Notes: generated by a model from the letters alone, not told the origin. A stretch of 64,000 nt of DNA from Paenalcaligenes niemegkensis (GCF_022230885.1 NZ_JAKGCT010000001.1:124001-188000); one strand, 5' to 3'. Positions 49,429-58,107 are shown, counted from the first letter of the stretch. Numbers and translations: made by a program.

Positions 49429-50529
49429 ATGCCACCCTTAAAAGACATTCTCGTTCTAGACTTCAGCACTCTGCTACCTGGGCCAATGGCTACCTTATTT
49501 CTAGCCGATGCCGGTGCACAAGTCATTAAGATAGAACGACCTCCTACTGGCGACGACATGCGCCTTTATCAACCAGCGGTCAATGGCGAAGGGATCAACT
49601 TCGCTATGCTCAATCGGGGAAAATCCAGCCTTTCAATCAATATCAAAGAGCCTGGCGCACTGGACCGACTGCGCCCCTTACTGGAAAAGGCCGATATTAT
49701 CGTCGAGCAATTTCGACCAGGCGTCATGGCTCGGCTAGGTCTGGGCTATGAAGATATCCTAAAGATTAATCCCGATATCATTTACTGTTCGATCAATGGC
49801 TGGGGCAGCACGGGCCCGAAGTCAACGGCTGCAGGCCACGATTTGAACTATATGGCTGAAACCGGGGTGCTGGGCCTAAGCGTAGACGGCACAGGGGGCC
49901 CTATCCTGCCTCCCATCCTGGCCGCCGACATCGCAGCTGGAGCCTATCCGGCCATGATCAATATGCTGCTGGCACTTAGGCAGCGTGATCGTACAAAAAA
50001 GGGGTGCTGGATCGAAGTCGCCATGGGCGAGAACCTCTTTCCATTTCTGTATTGGGCACTAGGCAATGCCCACGCTCTGGATCAATGGCCCGCAGCCGGC
50101 GGCGAGACCGTTACAGGAGGCTCCCCACGCTACCAGATCTATCGCACGCGCGATAATCGGCATCTTGCAGCTGCTCCACTTGAAGATAAGTTCTGGGCGA
50201 ATTTCACAAAAATACTTAAACTGCCTCCAGAACTTGTTGACGACAGCCTTAACCCCCAGGCCACCCGAGATGCCATCGCGCAAATCATTATCAGCAGGGA
50301 TGCTGCCGACTGGATGGCGGCGTTTGAAGGGGTCGATGTGTGCTGCTCCCTCGTACTAACTTTGCAAGAAGCCATGCAGGATCCACATTGGTCTGCCCGA
50401 GGCGTTTTTAGCAAACCCCTGACTCTCGGTGACAAGACGGTTCCCGCCTTGCCATCAATCATTTGCCCAGAGCTTCGAGACCCCGATGCCATAGCTCGTT
50501 CACCAGAACTGGGTGAACTTAACACTTAG
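49429..50529 (+). CDS. CaiB/BaiF-type CoA transferase / racemase-like protein, second copy
   Basis: This 366-residue protein starts MPPLKDILVLDFSTLLPGPM, followed by LFLADAGAQVIKIERP and VEQFRPGVMARLGLGYEDI. GHDLNYMAETGVLG resembles the alpha-methylacyl-CoA racemase branch as much as the transferases. I chose the ATG at 49429, with AGGAAG 7-12 bases upstream. ATGs at 49390 and 49363 are in the same frame but less well placed. It follows rpoN after 40 bases, so the two are probably co-transcribed. The substrate is unknown. Racemase activity on a branched or ring-substituted acyl-CoA is an alternative to CoA transfer. Confidence 0.85.
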   Translation: MPPLKDILVLDFSTLLPGPMATLFLADAGAQVIKIERPPTGDDMRLYQPAVNGEGINFAMLNRGKSSLSINIKEPGALDRLRPLLEKADIIVEQFRPGVMARLGLGYEDILKINPDIIYCSINGWGSTGPKSTAAGHDLNYMAETGVLGLSVDGTGGPILPPILAADIAAGAYPAMINMLLALRQRDRTKKGCWIEVAMGENLFPFLYWALGNAHALDQWPAAGGETVTGGSPRYQIYRTRDNRHLAAAPLEDKFWANFTKILKLPPELVDDSLNPQATRDAIAQIIISRDAADWMAAFEGVDVCCSLVLTLQEAMQDPHWSARGVFSKPLTLGDKTVPALPSIICPELRDPDAIARSPELGELNT

Positions 50530-50539
50530 CAATAAGACT

Positions 50540-50559
50540 TAGCCCCCATCAAGGGGCTA
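50540..50559. terminator. Hairpin between convergent CoA-transferase and thiolase genes
   Basis: TAGCCCC and GGGGCTA form a 7-base stem around CATCAA, followed by TTCTC on the plus strand. It sits in the 33-base gap between two convergent stops. Confidence 0.75.
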
Positions 50560-50562
50560 TTC

Positions 50563-51765
50563 TCATACTCGTTCCAACACAATCGCGATGCCTTGCCCCA
50601 CACCAATACACATAGTGACCAGAGCATAACGACCGCCGACTTCATGCAAACGATTAATCGCCGTTGTGACTAGTCGTGCACCGCTAGCCCCCAACGGATG
50701 ACCCAAGGCTATCGCCCCACCCCAGGCATTGACCCGGACATCATCATCGGCTAAGCCCAGTAAACGCAATACTGCCAGACCCTGAGCGGCAAAAGCCTCA
50801 TTGAGTTCAATCACATCCATTTGCTCAAGACTCAACCCAGTCTGTTCAAGTACTTTCATGGATGCGGGTGCCGGACCTATGCCCATCACTCTTGGCTGAA
50901 CCCCGGCTGCAGCCATACCAACCACTCGGACACGCGGCGTCAAGCCAAACCGTGCGGCCTGTGTCTCATCAATCAAAAGCAGCGCACACGCACCATCATT
51001 GACTCCACTCGCATTGCCAGCCGTCACCGAACCATCCGGCCGCACCACCCCCGTAATTTGGCAAGCGTGTCCATATTCGTCAAACGCGGGTGTTCATCAA
51101 CATCCACAATGAGTGGATCACCTTTTTTGTTGTATGTATACCGGTGTAATTTCCCGTGCTAAATGACCTGCAAGTTGGGCTGCACGCGCCTTTTCCTGAC
51201 TAGCCAGGGCCATGCAATCTTGATCGTGACGACTAATGCCGTATTCATCGGCTACATTCTCGGCAGTCTCAGGCATGGAGTCTGTCCCATACTGCGCCGC
51301 CATCAAGGTATTAACGAAGCGCCATCCGATGGTCGTATCATATATAGCGTTAGCACGAGAGAAAGCAGCCCCAGCCTTAGGTACTACAAACGGCGCACGG
51401 CTCATGCTTTCAACACCTCCAGCCAGAATCAAGCGTGCTTCACCCGCCTTGATCGCACGTGCCGCCGTACCTACCGCATCTAAACCTGAACCACACAGTC
51501 TATTAATTGTCATCGCTGACACGCTTTCCGGCAAGCCTGCAAGCAACGTCGCCATGCGAGCAACATTACGATTGTCCTCTCCAGCCTGATTAGCGCAACC
51601 CATTAACACATCATCAACAGCATTCCAATCCACACCTGGATTACGGCTCATTAATGCGCGCAGGGGCACCGCGGCTAGGTCATCGGCACGCATATCCGAT
51701 AGCGCACCACCATAACGGCCAAACGGGGTTCGTATAGCATCACAAATAAAGGCCTGACGGCTCAT
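50563..51765 (-). CDS. Acetyl-CoA acyltransferase (thiolase; two frameshifts in this sequence)
   Basis: Degradative thiolase that cleaves 3-ketoacyl-CoA with CoA. The nucleophilic cysteine is in [12 protein letters not shown] near residue 90; [20 protein letters not shown] and the second active-site cysteine in TMCIGVGQG follow (the family usually has CIGGGQG). The frame is lost at the T run 51123-51128 (two A's short or one extra on the coding strand; KKGDPLIVD follows) and at the C run 51048-51052 (one short; [15 protein letters not shown]). Restored length is about 400 residues. Its own sigma-54 promoter is at 51816-51831. Confidence 0.88.
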
Positions 51766-51815
51766 AAAGACTCCTCAATAAACGGTCAACATAAAATGTT
51801 TACCGTTATATCCAC

Positions 51816-51831
51816 GCAAGATTCGAGCCAA
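51816..51831 (-). promoter_or_regulatory. Sigma-54 promoter of the thiolase gene
   Basis: The minus strand reads TTGGCTCGAATCTTGC, one mismatch from TTGGCACG-N4-TTGC. Transcription would start near 51804, about 40 bases before the thiolase ATG at 51765. Confidence 0.82.
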
Positions 51832-51982
51832 GTCATCACCTACTGAACAATCACCTAAAATCGCAACCAGCGATATATACACATCGAGGACAGAAGAGCG
51901 TGTCTGTAGGCGTCGCTGCTAGCTGCTCCCCTCTTGAGAGAGTTTTCTTCAGAAATAGTTAGTGTTTTATCAGCGAAGAAGA

Positions 51983-51998
51983 TTGGCATGATATTTGC
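51983..51998 (+). promoter_or_regulatory. Sigma-54 promoter of the hydrolase-ABC transporter operon
   Basis: TTGGCATGATATTTGC matches -24/-12 with the same single change as the rpoN promoter, and the flanks are alike (GCGTG follows in both). Transcription would start near 52010, giving a leader of about 174 bases before the ATG at 52184. Confidence 0.85.
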
Positions 51999-52031
51999 GT
52001 GATGTTCTATCAACACTCACAACAGTATTCA

Positions 52032-52163
52032 ATGCATATATATAAAACCATTGGGACTCCGGTACTCATACTTATCGCAATAGATACAAGCTGTGGGCTT
52101 AGCACGGACGCCGAAGATCCAAGAGTGTTGAAATCGGTACTTATGACAATGATGGCCTATTAA
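52032..52163 (+). CDS. Possible 43-codon leader ORF
   Basis: The frame starts MHIYKTIGTPVLILIAIDTS and ends 20 bases before the BadI-like start, inside the leader of the sigma-54-driven operon. It has a short hydrophobic stretch but no clear ribosome-binding site and no recognised family. It could be a leader peptide or chance. Confidence 0.22.
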   Translation: MHIYKTIGTPVLILIAIDTSCGLSTDAEDPRVLKSVLMTMMAY

Positions 52164-52183
52164 AAACAACCTAGGAAGAACAC

Positions 52184-52962
52184 ATGACATTCAAAGAAAT
52201 ACTCTACGAAGAAGATGGACCAATCGGGACGATTACCCTCAATCGACCCGAGGATGGGAATATGTTTACACCGCTTATGTGTGATGAAATTCGCGACTGC
52301 ATCAATAATATTCGCCGGGAAACACGTACCCGCGTGATTGTTATTACAGGCGCAGGGGATCGTTTTTTTGTTTAGGCGGCCGCAAAGATGGAATGGAGGA
52401 CTCTTTGCTCTATGCCGGGGTGCTACCTGTTCTGGATATGTATGAAAGCATTGATCGTTTACAGAAGCCAGTCATCGCATCAGTGAATGGATATGCTGTT
52501 GGCGGGGGTAACGTACTACAAATGGTTTGCGACATCACGATATCTGCAGACACTGCAATGTTTCGGCAAGTTGGCCCCATGGTCGGCAGTTTCGATGCAG
52601 GTTATGGAACTTGGTATTTAGAAGATTTGGTAGGCAAAAAACGGGCTAAAGAAATCTGGTACAGGAATCCAAAAATTTCGCCACAAGAAGCATTAGAAAT
52701 GGGCCTAATCAATAAAGTTGTCCCCGCTGGAGACTTACGTTCAGCTACCCAAACAATGGCGCTTGAAATCGCCGATCGAGGGTCAGTAGCTCTTGCTGCT
52801 ATCAAGAGCGCCTTTAATGCTCGTCATGGAGGCGTAAGTGGATTATCACGCATGGCACATGACGTATTGCTAAGGAGCTATCTAGAAACAGACGAACACA
52901 ATGAACTAGCCACTTCGTTTGCCGACCGAAGAAAACCTGATGCGTCGCGCTTTGGGCACTGA
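52184..52962 (+). CDS. BadI/MenB-clade crotonase, probable 2-ketocycloalkanecarboxyl-CoA ring-cleavage hydrolase (frameshifted)
   Basis: Crotonase-fold protein whose central motif QVGPMVGSFDAGYGTWYL and the following KKRAKEIWY place it with MenB (naphthoyl-CoA synthase) and BadI (2-ketocyclohexanecarboxyl-CoA hydrolase), not with ordinary hydratases. No menaquinone genes are near, while ligase, dehydrogenase, hydratase and SDR genes are, so a BadI-type ring opening to a pimelyl-CoA-like product is more likely (inference). The frame ends at GDRFFV. Adding one T to the run at 52363-52369 gives GDRFFCLGGRKDGMED and about 259 residues. A good ribosome-binding site (AGGAAG) precedes 52184. Confidence 0.82.
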
Positions 52963-53150
52963 ACAACAAAGCAAAAGTAGACCACTTTGATCAGGAATCG
53001 TATGACACACACGGTAACAACGCTCAGTGATGTAAGGCCTACCGCAGACATGAGGTCAGGATGATCCCGACACAAATAATGCTGGTAAGGCGAATTGTTG
53101 AGCGCCAGTCGCAATAAAAGCATCTCTTAAAAACAGCGAGGAGTACAAAA

Positions 53151-54365
53151 ATGAAATTCTTTAAGTTATCCCACTTGAGCTTGGTTTTAATGAGCAGTTT
53201 ATCTGCATTATCATCCGTTCATGCCCAAGCCGTTGAACCGTTCAAAATTGGCGCTATTGTCGATATGACCGGCGTCTATTCCGCCCATGGCGGCCCTGGC
53301 GTTGTTACTGCAATCAAAATGGCAGTCGACGACTTCGGCGGCGAAGTATTAGATCGTCCCATCGAAGTTTTATCTGCTGACTATCAGAACAAACTGGACA
53401 TCACCATGGCCCGGGCGCGCCAATGGTATGACCGAGATAACGTCAGCGTTATTATCGAATCCACTGACTCCGCTTCTTCTCTCGGGTTACAAAAGCTCGG
53501 AAAAGAGAAGAAAAAAATGACTATTTTCGCAGGGTCCGCTTCATCTGCCCTCACAAATGCTGAATGCTCACCCTATGGCATTCACTATATTTATGACACA
53601 CACGCTCTGGCACACGGTACTGGTGCAGCCGTTACACGCGAAGGTGGCAAAACATGGTTCTTCATTACGGCCGACTATGCATTTGGGCATTCACTAGAAA
53701 AAGACACCAGTGAGGTTGTAGTAGAAAATGGCGGAAAAGTTTTAGGCAAAGTACGTGCTCCCTTATTTAGCTCAGATTTTTCGTCTTATCTACTCCAAGC
53801 TCAGGCTTCAGGGGCGGATGTAATTGGCCTTGCTAACGCAGGCACAGACACACAAGTCTCTGTGCGCCAAGCCTCCGAGTTCGGCATTACACAATCTGGT
53901 CAAAGCTTGGCCACCCTACTGGTATTTATCAATGATATCAAAGGTATGGGGTTAAATGCTGCGCAAGGACTACAGTTCACTACTGGCTACTACTGGGATA
54001 AAAATGACGATACACGAGAGTGGTCAAATCGTTTTTATGAATTACACAATGCAATGCCATCCATGGTGCAAGCGGGTGCATACTCGGCCACGATGCACTA
54101 TTTAAGCGCAGTTCAAGCAGTGGGTACAGATGACGCAGAGGTCGTAGCAGCTCAGATGAAAGAAACCCCTATTAATGATTTTTTCGCACCGAATGGGAAA
54201 ATTCGAGCCGATGGCCGCATGGTTTATGACATGATGCTGGTCGAAGCCAAAAAGCCATCTGAGTCCACCAGCGAATGGGATCTACTAAAGATCAACACAA
54301 TAATTCCTGGCGATGAGGCCTATCTTCCGCTGTCTTCGAGCGTCTGCCCATTAATTAAACAATAA
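53151..54365 (+). CDS. ABC transporter substrate-binding protein, branched-chain amino acid type
   Basis: This 404-residue periplasmic protein has a Sec signal (LSLVLMSSLSALSSVHAQA). The mature part has the LivK/HAAT family pattern: FKIGAIVDMTGVYSAHGGPG, IEVLSADYQNKLDITMARARQWYD and TADYAFGHSLEKDTSEVV. Members of this family in catabolic clusters often bind aromatic or alicyclic carboxylates instead of amino acids, so uptake of the cluster's substrate is the likely role. GAGGAGT precedes the start. The gap before it (188 bases) shows no gene. Confidence 0.9.
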   Translation: MKFFKLSHLSLVLMSSLSALSSVHAQAVEPFKIGAIVDMTGVYSAHGGPGVVTAIKMAVDDFGGEVLDRPIEVLSADYQNKLDITMARARQWYDRDNVSVIIESTDSASSLGLQKLGKEKKKMTIFAGSASSALTNAECSPYGIHYIYDTHALAHGTGAAVTREGGKTWFFITADYAFGHSLEKDTSEVVVENGGKVLGKVRAPLFSSDFSSYLLQAQASGADVIGLANAGTDTQVSVRQASEFGITQSGQSLATLLVFINDIKGMGLNAAQGLQFTTGYYWDKNDDTREWSNRFYELHNAMPSMVQAGAYSATMHYLSAVQAVGTDDAEVVAAQMKETPINDFFAPNGKIRADGRMVYDMMLVEAKKPSESTSEWDLLKINTIIPGDEAYLPLSSSVCPLIKQ

Positions 54366-54382
54366 AACGCTAACGTCGTAGC

Positions 54383-54420
54383 GGTTTAATCGAAAGACGC
54401 TCGATCGTTTCGATTAAACC
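54383..54420 (+). repeat. Intercistronic stem-loop after the binding-protein gene
   Basis: GGTTTAATCGAAA and TTTCGATTAAACC form a perfect 13-base stem with a 12-base loop. There is no T-run. Position and shape suit an mRNA-stabilising or attenuating element that raises binding-protein expression over the membrane components. Confidence 0.7.
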
Positions 54421-54482
54421 ATCCTAAAGTTAATCCCCCTGCCCTACAGCCAAATCCATATTAATTTTGGAGGCACCGTCTT

Positions 54483-55252
54483 ATGAACGAGTACATTCTT
54501 GAAACTCAAAATTTAATTAAAGAATTTGAAGGTTTCGTAGCGGTAAACAATGTAAATCTGCAAGTTAAGCGTGGAAGCATTCATGCTCTTATCGGTCCAA
54601 ATGGCGCGGGTAAAACGACGTGCTTTAACTTGCTCACCAAGTTTTTAAAACCGACCTCCGGTAAGATTTTTTCTGTGACACAGAAATCACACATGAAAAT
54701 CCTGCGGATATTGCCAAGCACGGCGTTATTCGTTCCTTTCAAATCTCAGCCGTCTTTCCACAGCTGACTTTACTGGAAAACGTACGCATCGGGCTGCAGC
54801 GCGCTACAGGTCAATCTATGCATTTCTGGCGTAGCCAACGTGTTTTATACCGGCTAAACGACCAAGCTATCGCCTTACTGGAGCGAGTCGGTTTAGCTCA
54901 ATATGCAAATCATCCAACTGCCAGTTTGCCATACGGACGTAAACGCGCTCTAGAGATCGCCACAACACTTGCTATGGATCCTCTATTAATGTTACTGGAC
55001 GAACCCACTCAAGGAATGGGTCATGAGGATGTTGAACATGTAACGGAGTTGATTGAGCAAGTCAGTGAAGGACGCACCATCCTCATGGTAGAGCACAACA
55101 TGAACGTTATCTCGTCGATTGCAGACAGAATTACCGTACTAGCCCGCGGAGCGGTATTAGCTGAAGGAAACTATTCCGAAATATCCAGCAACCCGGCAGT
55201 AATAGAAGCTTATATGGGAACTACTACTGAAACTCAAGAGGCCAAGCTATGA
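54483..55252 (+). CDS. ABC transporter ATP-binding protein, LivG-like (frameshifted in this sequence)
   Basis: First ATPase of the importer: Walker A GPNGAGKTT (residues near 38), signature LPYGRKRALEIATTLA, Walker B LLMLLDEPTQGMG and the H-loop VEHNM. The frame breaks after SGKIF. Adding one T to the run at 54667-54672 reads FFCDTEITHENPADIAKHGVIRSF in two steps across the join and gives 256 residues. It overlaps the next ATPase gene by 4 bases (ATGA). Confidence 0.88.
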
Positions 55253-55962
55253 GTATTGCTGCTCTTGAAATTAGCGGATTGAATGCGTGGTATGGAGAAT
55301 CCCATGTTCTCCACGGTGTGGATCTTAGCGTAGCGCAAGGCGAGATAGTAACTCTTTTGGGCCGCAACGGTGCAGGGCGAACTACCACCTTGAGAGCCAT
55401 ATTAGGTCTTACGGGTACTCGCAAAGGATCAATTCGAATCCACGGGACAGAGGCTATCTATTTGCCTACACATCGAATTGCTCACTTAGGAATCGGCTAC
55501 TGCCCAGAAGAAAGAGGAATTTTTTCCGCTTTAACATGCGAAGAGAATCTTTTACTGACACCCAAAGTAAAACATGCCCAGGATGGCGGAATGTCCCTAG
55601 ATGAAATCTATGGCATGTTTCCAAACCTTAAAGAACGTAAGCTTTCTCCGGGCACAAGGTTATCTGGTGGTGAACAACAAATGCTTGCCGTGGCGCGGAT
55701 ATTGCGTACAGGAGCCAACTTATTGCTCTTAGATGAAATTTCTGAAGGCCTAGCACCGGTTATCGTGCAGGCACTTGCAAGGATGATAACGACGCTGAAA
55801 TCCAAAGGCTACACGATTGTGATGGTTGAACAAAACTTCCATTTTGCCGCACCGTTAGCTGACCGCTTTTATGTAATGGAGCATGGCCAAATTGTGGAGG
55901 GTTTTGCAGCGCATCAACTCGCGTCCAAACAACAACTACTTAAGCGCCTGCTGGGTGTTTAA
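55249..55962 (+). CDS. ABC transporter ATP-binding protein, LivF-like, with Arg in Walker A
   Basis: This 237-residue second ATPase has signature RLSGGEQQMLAVARIL, Walker B LLLLDEISEGLAP and H-loop MVEQNF. Walker A reads GRNGAGRTT, with Arg (codon CGA) in place of the invariant Lys. Arg variants do occur among LivF-like proteins as far as I recall, and the LivG partner keeps the Lys, so the pair may have one weakened ATP site. The length is normal and no frameshift is seen. Confidence 0.9.
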   Translation: MSIAALEISGLNAWYGESHVLHGVDLSVAQGEIVTLLGRNGAGRTTTLRAILGLTGTRKGSIRIHGTEAIYLPTHRIAHLGIGYCPEERGIFSALTCEENLLLTPKVKHAQDGGMSLDEIYGMFPNLKERKLSPGTRLSGGEQQMLAVARILRTGANLLLLDEISEGLAPVIVQALARMITTLKSKGYTIVMVEQNFHFAAPLADRFYVMEHGQIVEGFAAHQLASKQQLLKRLLGV

Positions 55963-56058
55963 AGAAAAGAATCCCGCATTGAAATTAAAGGAACTCGTCT
56001 CTATGACACAACTCAAGGCGATAGCTTGTGTTTCCACTAATACGGATTTACTTACGAC

Positions 56059-56946
56059 ATGACTGCTCTATTTGGTATCCCTATTCAAGCTTTGTTCGGT
56101 CAACTTCTACTAGGGCTGGTTAACGGTTCATTTTACGCAGTCCTGTCGCTCGGGCTTGCCGTTATATTTGGTTTGCTCAATGTAATTAATTTCGCGCACG
56201 GTGCGCTGTATATGCTAGGCGCATTTGTCGCCTGGATGGGGTTTCAGTATCTAGGTCTTAACTATTGGGCCATGTTACTACTCGCGCCTGCTACGGTTGG
56301 GCTATTGGGTATTTTTCTAGAACGTACTTTAATACGACGATTGTACCGATTGGATCATTTATACGGTCTTCTATTAACTTTCGGCTTTACGTTACTTATT
56401 GAAGGGATCTTTAGAGGTTCCTATGGCGTATCGGGGAAGCCATACCCCACACCTGAATTGTTGCAAGGAGGCCTAAATTTAGGTTTTATGTACTTGCCAA
56501 TCTATCGCTTGTGGGTAGTAATTGCTTCACTCTTTGCGTGTTTTGGGACTTGGTTCATTATCGAAAGAACCCGCCTTGGTGCACTACTACGCGCTGGCAC
56601 AGAAAACCCTAAGCTAGTAGAGAGTTTTGGCATTAATGTCCCCTTAATGGTTACCTTAACATACGGTTTTGGGGTAAGCCTGGCCGCCTTTGCAGGAGTG
56701 TTGGCAGCCCCAATACTTCAAGTTTCTCCGCTAATGGGCACTAATTTGATTATTGTTGTTTTTGCTGTTGTCGTTATTGGGGGCATGGGTTCGATTTTAG
56801 GATCAATCGTGACAGGCTTGGGGCTGGGGGTTATCGAGGGCCTTACAAAAGTATTCTGGCCCGAAGCCTCCAATACAGTGGTCTTTATCATAATGGTAAT
56901 TGTTTTATTAATACGTCCTAACGGGCTTTTTGGAAAAGAATCATGA
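56059..56946 (+). CDS. ABC transporter permease, LivH-like
   Basis: This 295-residue permease has about eight hydrophobic segments. The start LFGQLLLGLVNGSFYAVLSL and the following VINFAHGALYMLGAFVAW are typical of LivH, and the EAA-like loop is LRAGTENPKLVESFGINV. It overlaps the next permease gene by 4 bases (ATGA). I used the ATG at 56059, 19 codons before the conserved first helix ends; the upstream 96-base gap holds no gene. Confidence 0.92.
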   Translation: MTALFGIPIQALFGQLLLGLVNGSFYAVLSLGLAVIFGLLNVINFAHGALYMLGAFVAWMGFQYLGLNYWAMLLLAPATVGLLGIFLERTLIRRLYRLDHLYGLLLTFGFTLLIEGIFRGSYGVSGKPYPTPELLQGGLNLGFMYLPIYRLWVVIASLFACFGTWFIIERTRLGALLRAGTENPKLVESFGINVPLMVTLTYGFGVSLAAFAGVLAAPILQVSPLMGTNLIIVVFAVVVIGGMGSILGSIVTGLGLGVIEGLTKVFWPEASNTVVFIIMVIVLLIRPNGLFGKES

Positions 56947-57924
56947 ACCGACAATTACTTGGTTTTTTTGCGGCCATACTCATCCTTGCTTTCTTACCAG
57001 CGTTAGGTGCTTATCCAATTTTTGTCATGAAGATAATGTGCTACGCCTTATTTGCGTGTGCGTTCAATCTTTTACTGGGCTACACCGGTTTACTGTCATT
57101 TGGCCATGCCGCATTTCTAGGGGAGCTGCGTATGCAACTGGCCACGCATTATCCACATGGGGCTGGTCAACTTTTTTGGACTGTTGTTCGGTACAGGGAT
57201 TGCAGCGGTCATGGGTTTGATCATTGGAGGTTTGGCTATCCGACGTAGCGGCATTTATTTCGCAATGATTACACTTGCTATGGCTCAGATGGTATATTTC
57301 TTTTTTCTACAGGCCCCCTTCACTGGTGGCGAAGATGGGCTCCAAGGAATTCCTCGTGGCACGCTTTTAGGTTTCGATCTTAATAAAGACATCAATTTAT
57401 ATTACGTAATTCTTACCATTTCATTAGCGGCCTACGCTCTAATATGGCGTATTGTGTGCTCTCCTTTTGGTCAAGTGTTGGGAGCTATACGAGAAAACGA
57501 GCCACGCGCTATCTCTTTGGGCTACAAGGTTGAACACTTTAAACTGGTGACCTTTATTCTTTCAGCGGGGCTTGCCGGTCTTGCTGGGGCAATGAAATCA
57601 CTGGTATTTGTTTCTGCAACGCTAGGTGATGCAGCTTGGCAAATGTCCGGTTTGGTTGTACTTATGACTCTGATAGGGGGACTGGGTACTTTGATTGGCC
57701 CTGTAGTGGGAGCCTTCATCGTCGTTATACTTGAGAACAAAGTTGGTGATTTTGGCCATTATCTAAGTCAGGTGACAGGTATACAAGCCTTTCAAATTTT
57801 AGGAGAATCCGTCACCATAGTGATTGGCCTAATCTTTATTTTATGCGTTATGACATTTAGGCGTGGCATTGTCGGGGAACTTCTAAACCTTGTACGTATA
57901 CGTCAGCAGACTCAGACTAATTGA
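56943..57924 (+). CDS. ABC transporter permease, LivM-like (two frameshifts in this sequence)
   Basis: Second permease: AFNLLLGYTGLLSFGHAAF early, IRRSGIYFAMITLAMAQM in the middle, and the EAA loop GAIRENEPRAISLGYKV. The frame is lost twice close together. Adding one G to 57120-57123 (HAAFLGGAAYATGHALSTW) and one T to 57172-57177 (WSTFFGLLFGTGIAAV) restores about 327 residues. It is the last gene of the sigma-54-driven importer operon. Confidence 0.87.
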
Positions 57925-57983
57925 GCCCATCCTCAAAAAGACTACGTTCTCTATTTACTATTACCTTACCGCTTGACAGCCTT

Positions 57984-58019
57984 GTTTCCAATCCCTGCTC
58001 CCAACTAGGGGTTGGAAAC
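57984..58019 (+). repeat. Strong inverted repeat after the importer operon
   Basis: GTTTCCAATCCCT pairs with AGGGGTTGGAAAC over 13 positions (one G-T), with a 10-base loop, about 60 bases after the last stop. There is no T-run. It is probably an RNA-end-protecting hairpin or a factor-assisted terminator. Confidence 0.6.
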
Positions 58020-58107
58020 TGCTTAGTCCGTGCCCCTAATGAAATACCAATTAAACTCTCTCTGCATTTCCGAAAAAACTAGAGCCTTTTAAATGCTCTA
58101 TATATGC

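Larger units (their letters stand above)
51766..52183. other. Divergent control region between thiolase and BadI-like genes
   Basis: This 418-base region contains two sigma-54 promoters facing away from each other (51816-51831 minus and 51983-51998 plus), about 150 bases apart. Activator sites could therefore be shared between them. After the plus-strand promoter there is an unusually long leader of about 170 bases that includes a 43-codon frame (52032-52163). Confidence 0.7.

Noticed and set aside
52184..52962. Menaquinone enzyme MenB
   Set aside because: Same clade motif, but it sits in a beta-oxidation cluster with no menaquinone genes in the window; a BadI-type role fits better.
36339..57924. 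The whole cluster being a decayed pseudogene island
   Set aside because: Breaks are confined to homopolymers and the same breaks occur in accC and tyrS; rpoN, the LivH- and LivF-like genes, the binding protein and both CaiB-type genes are intact.
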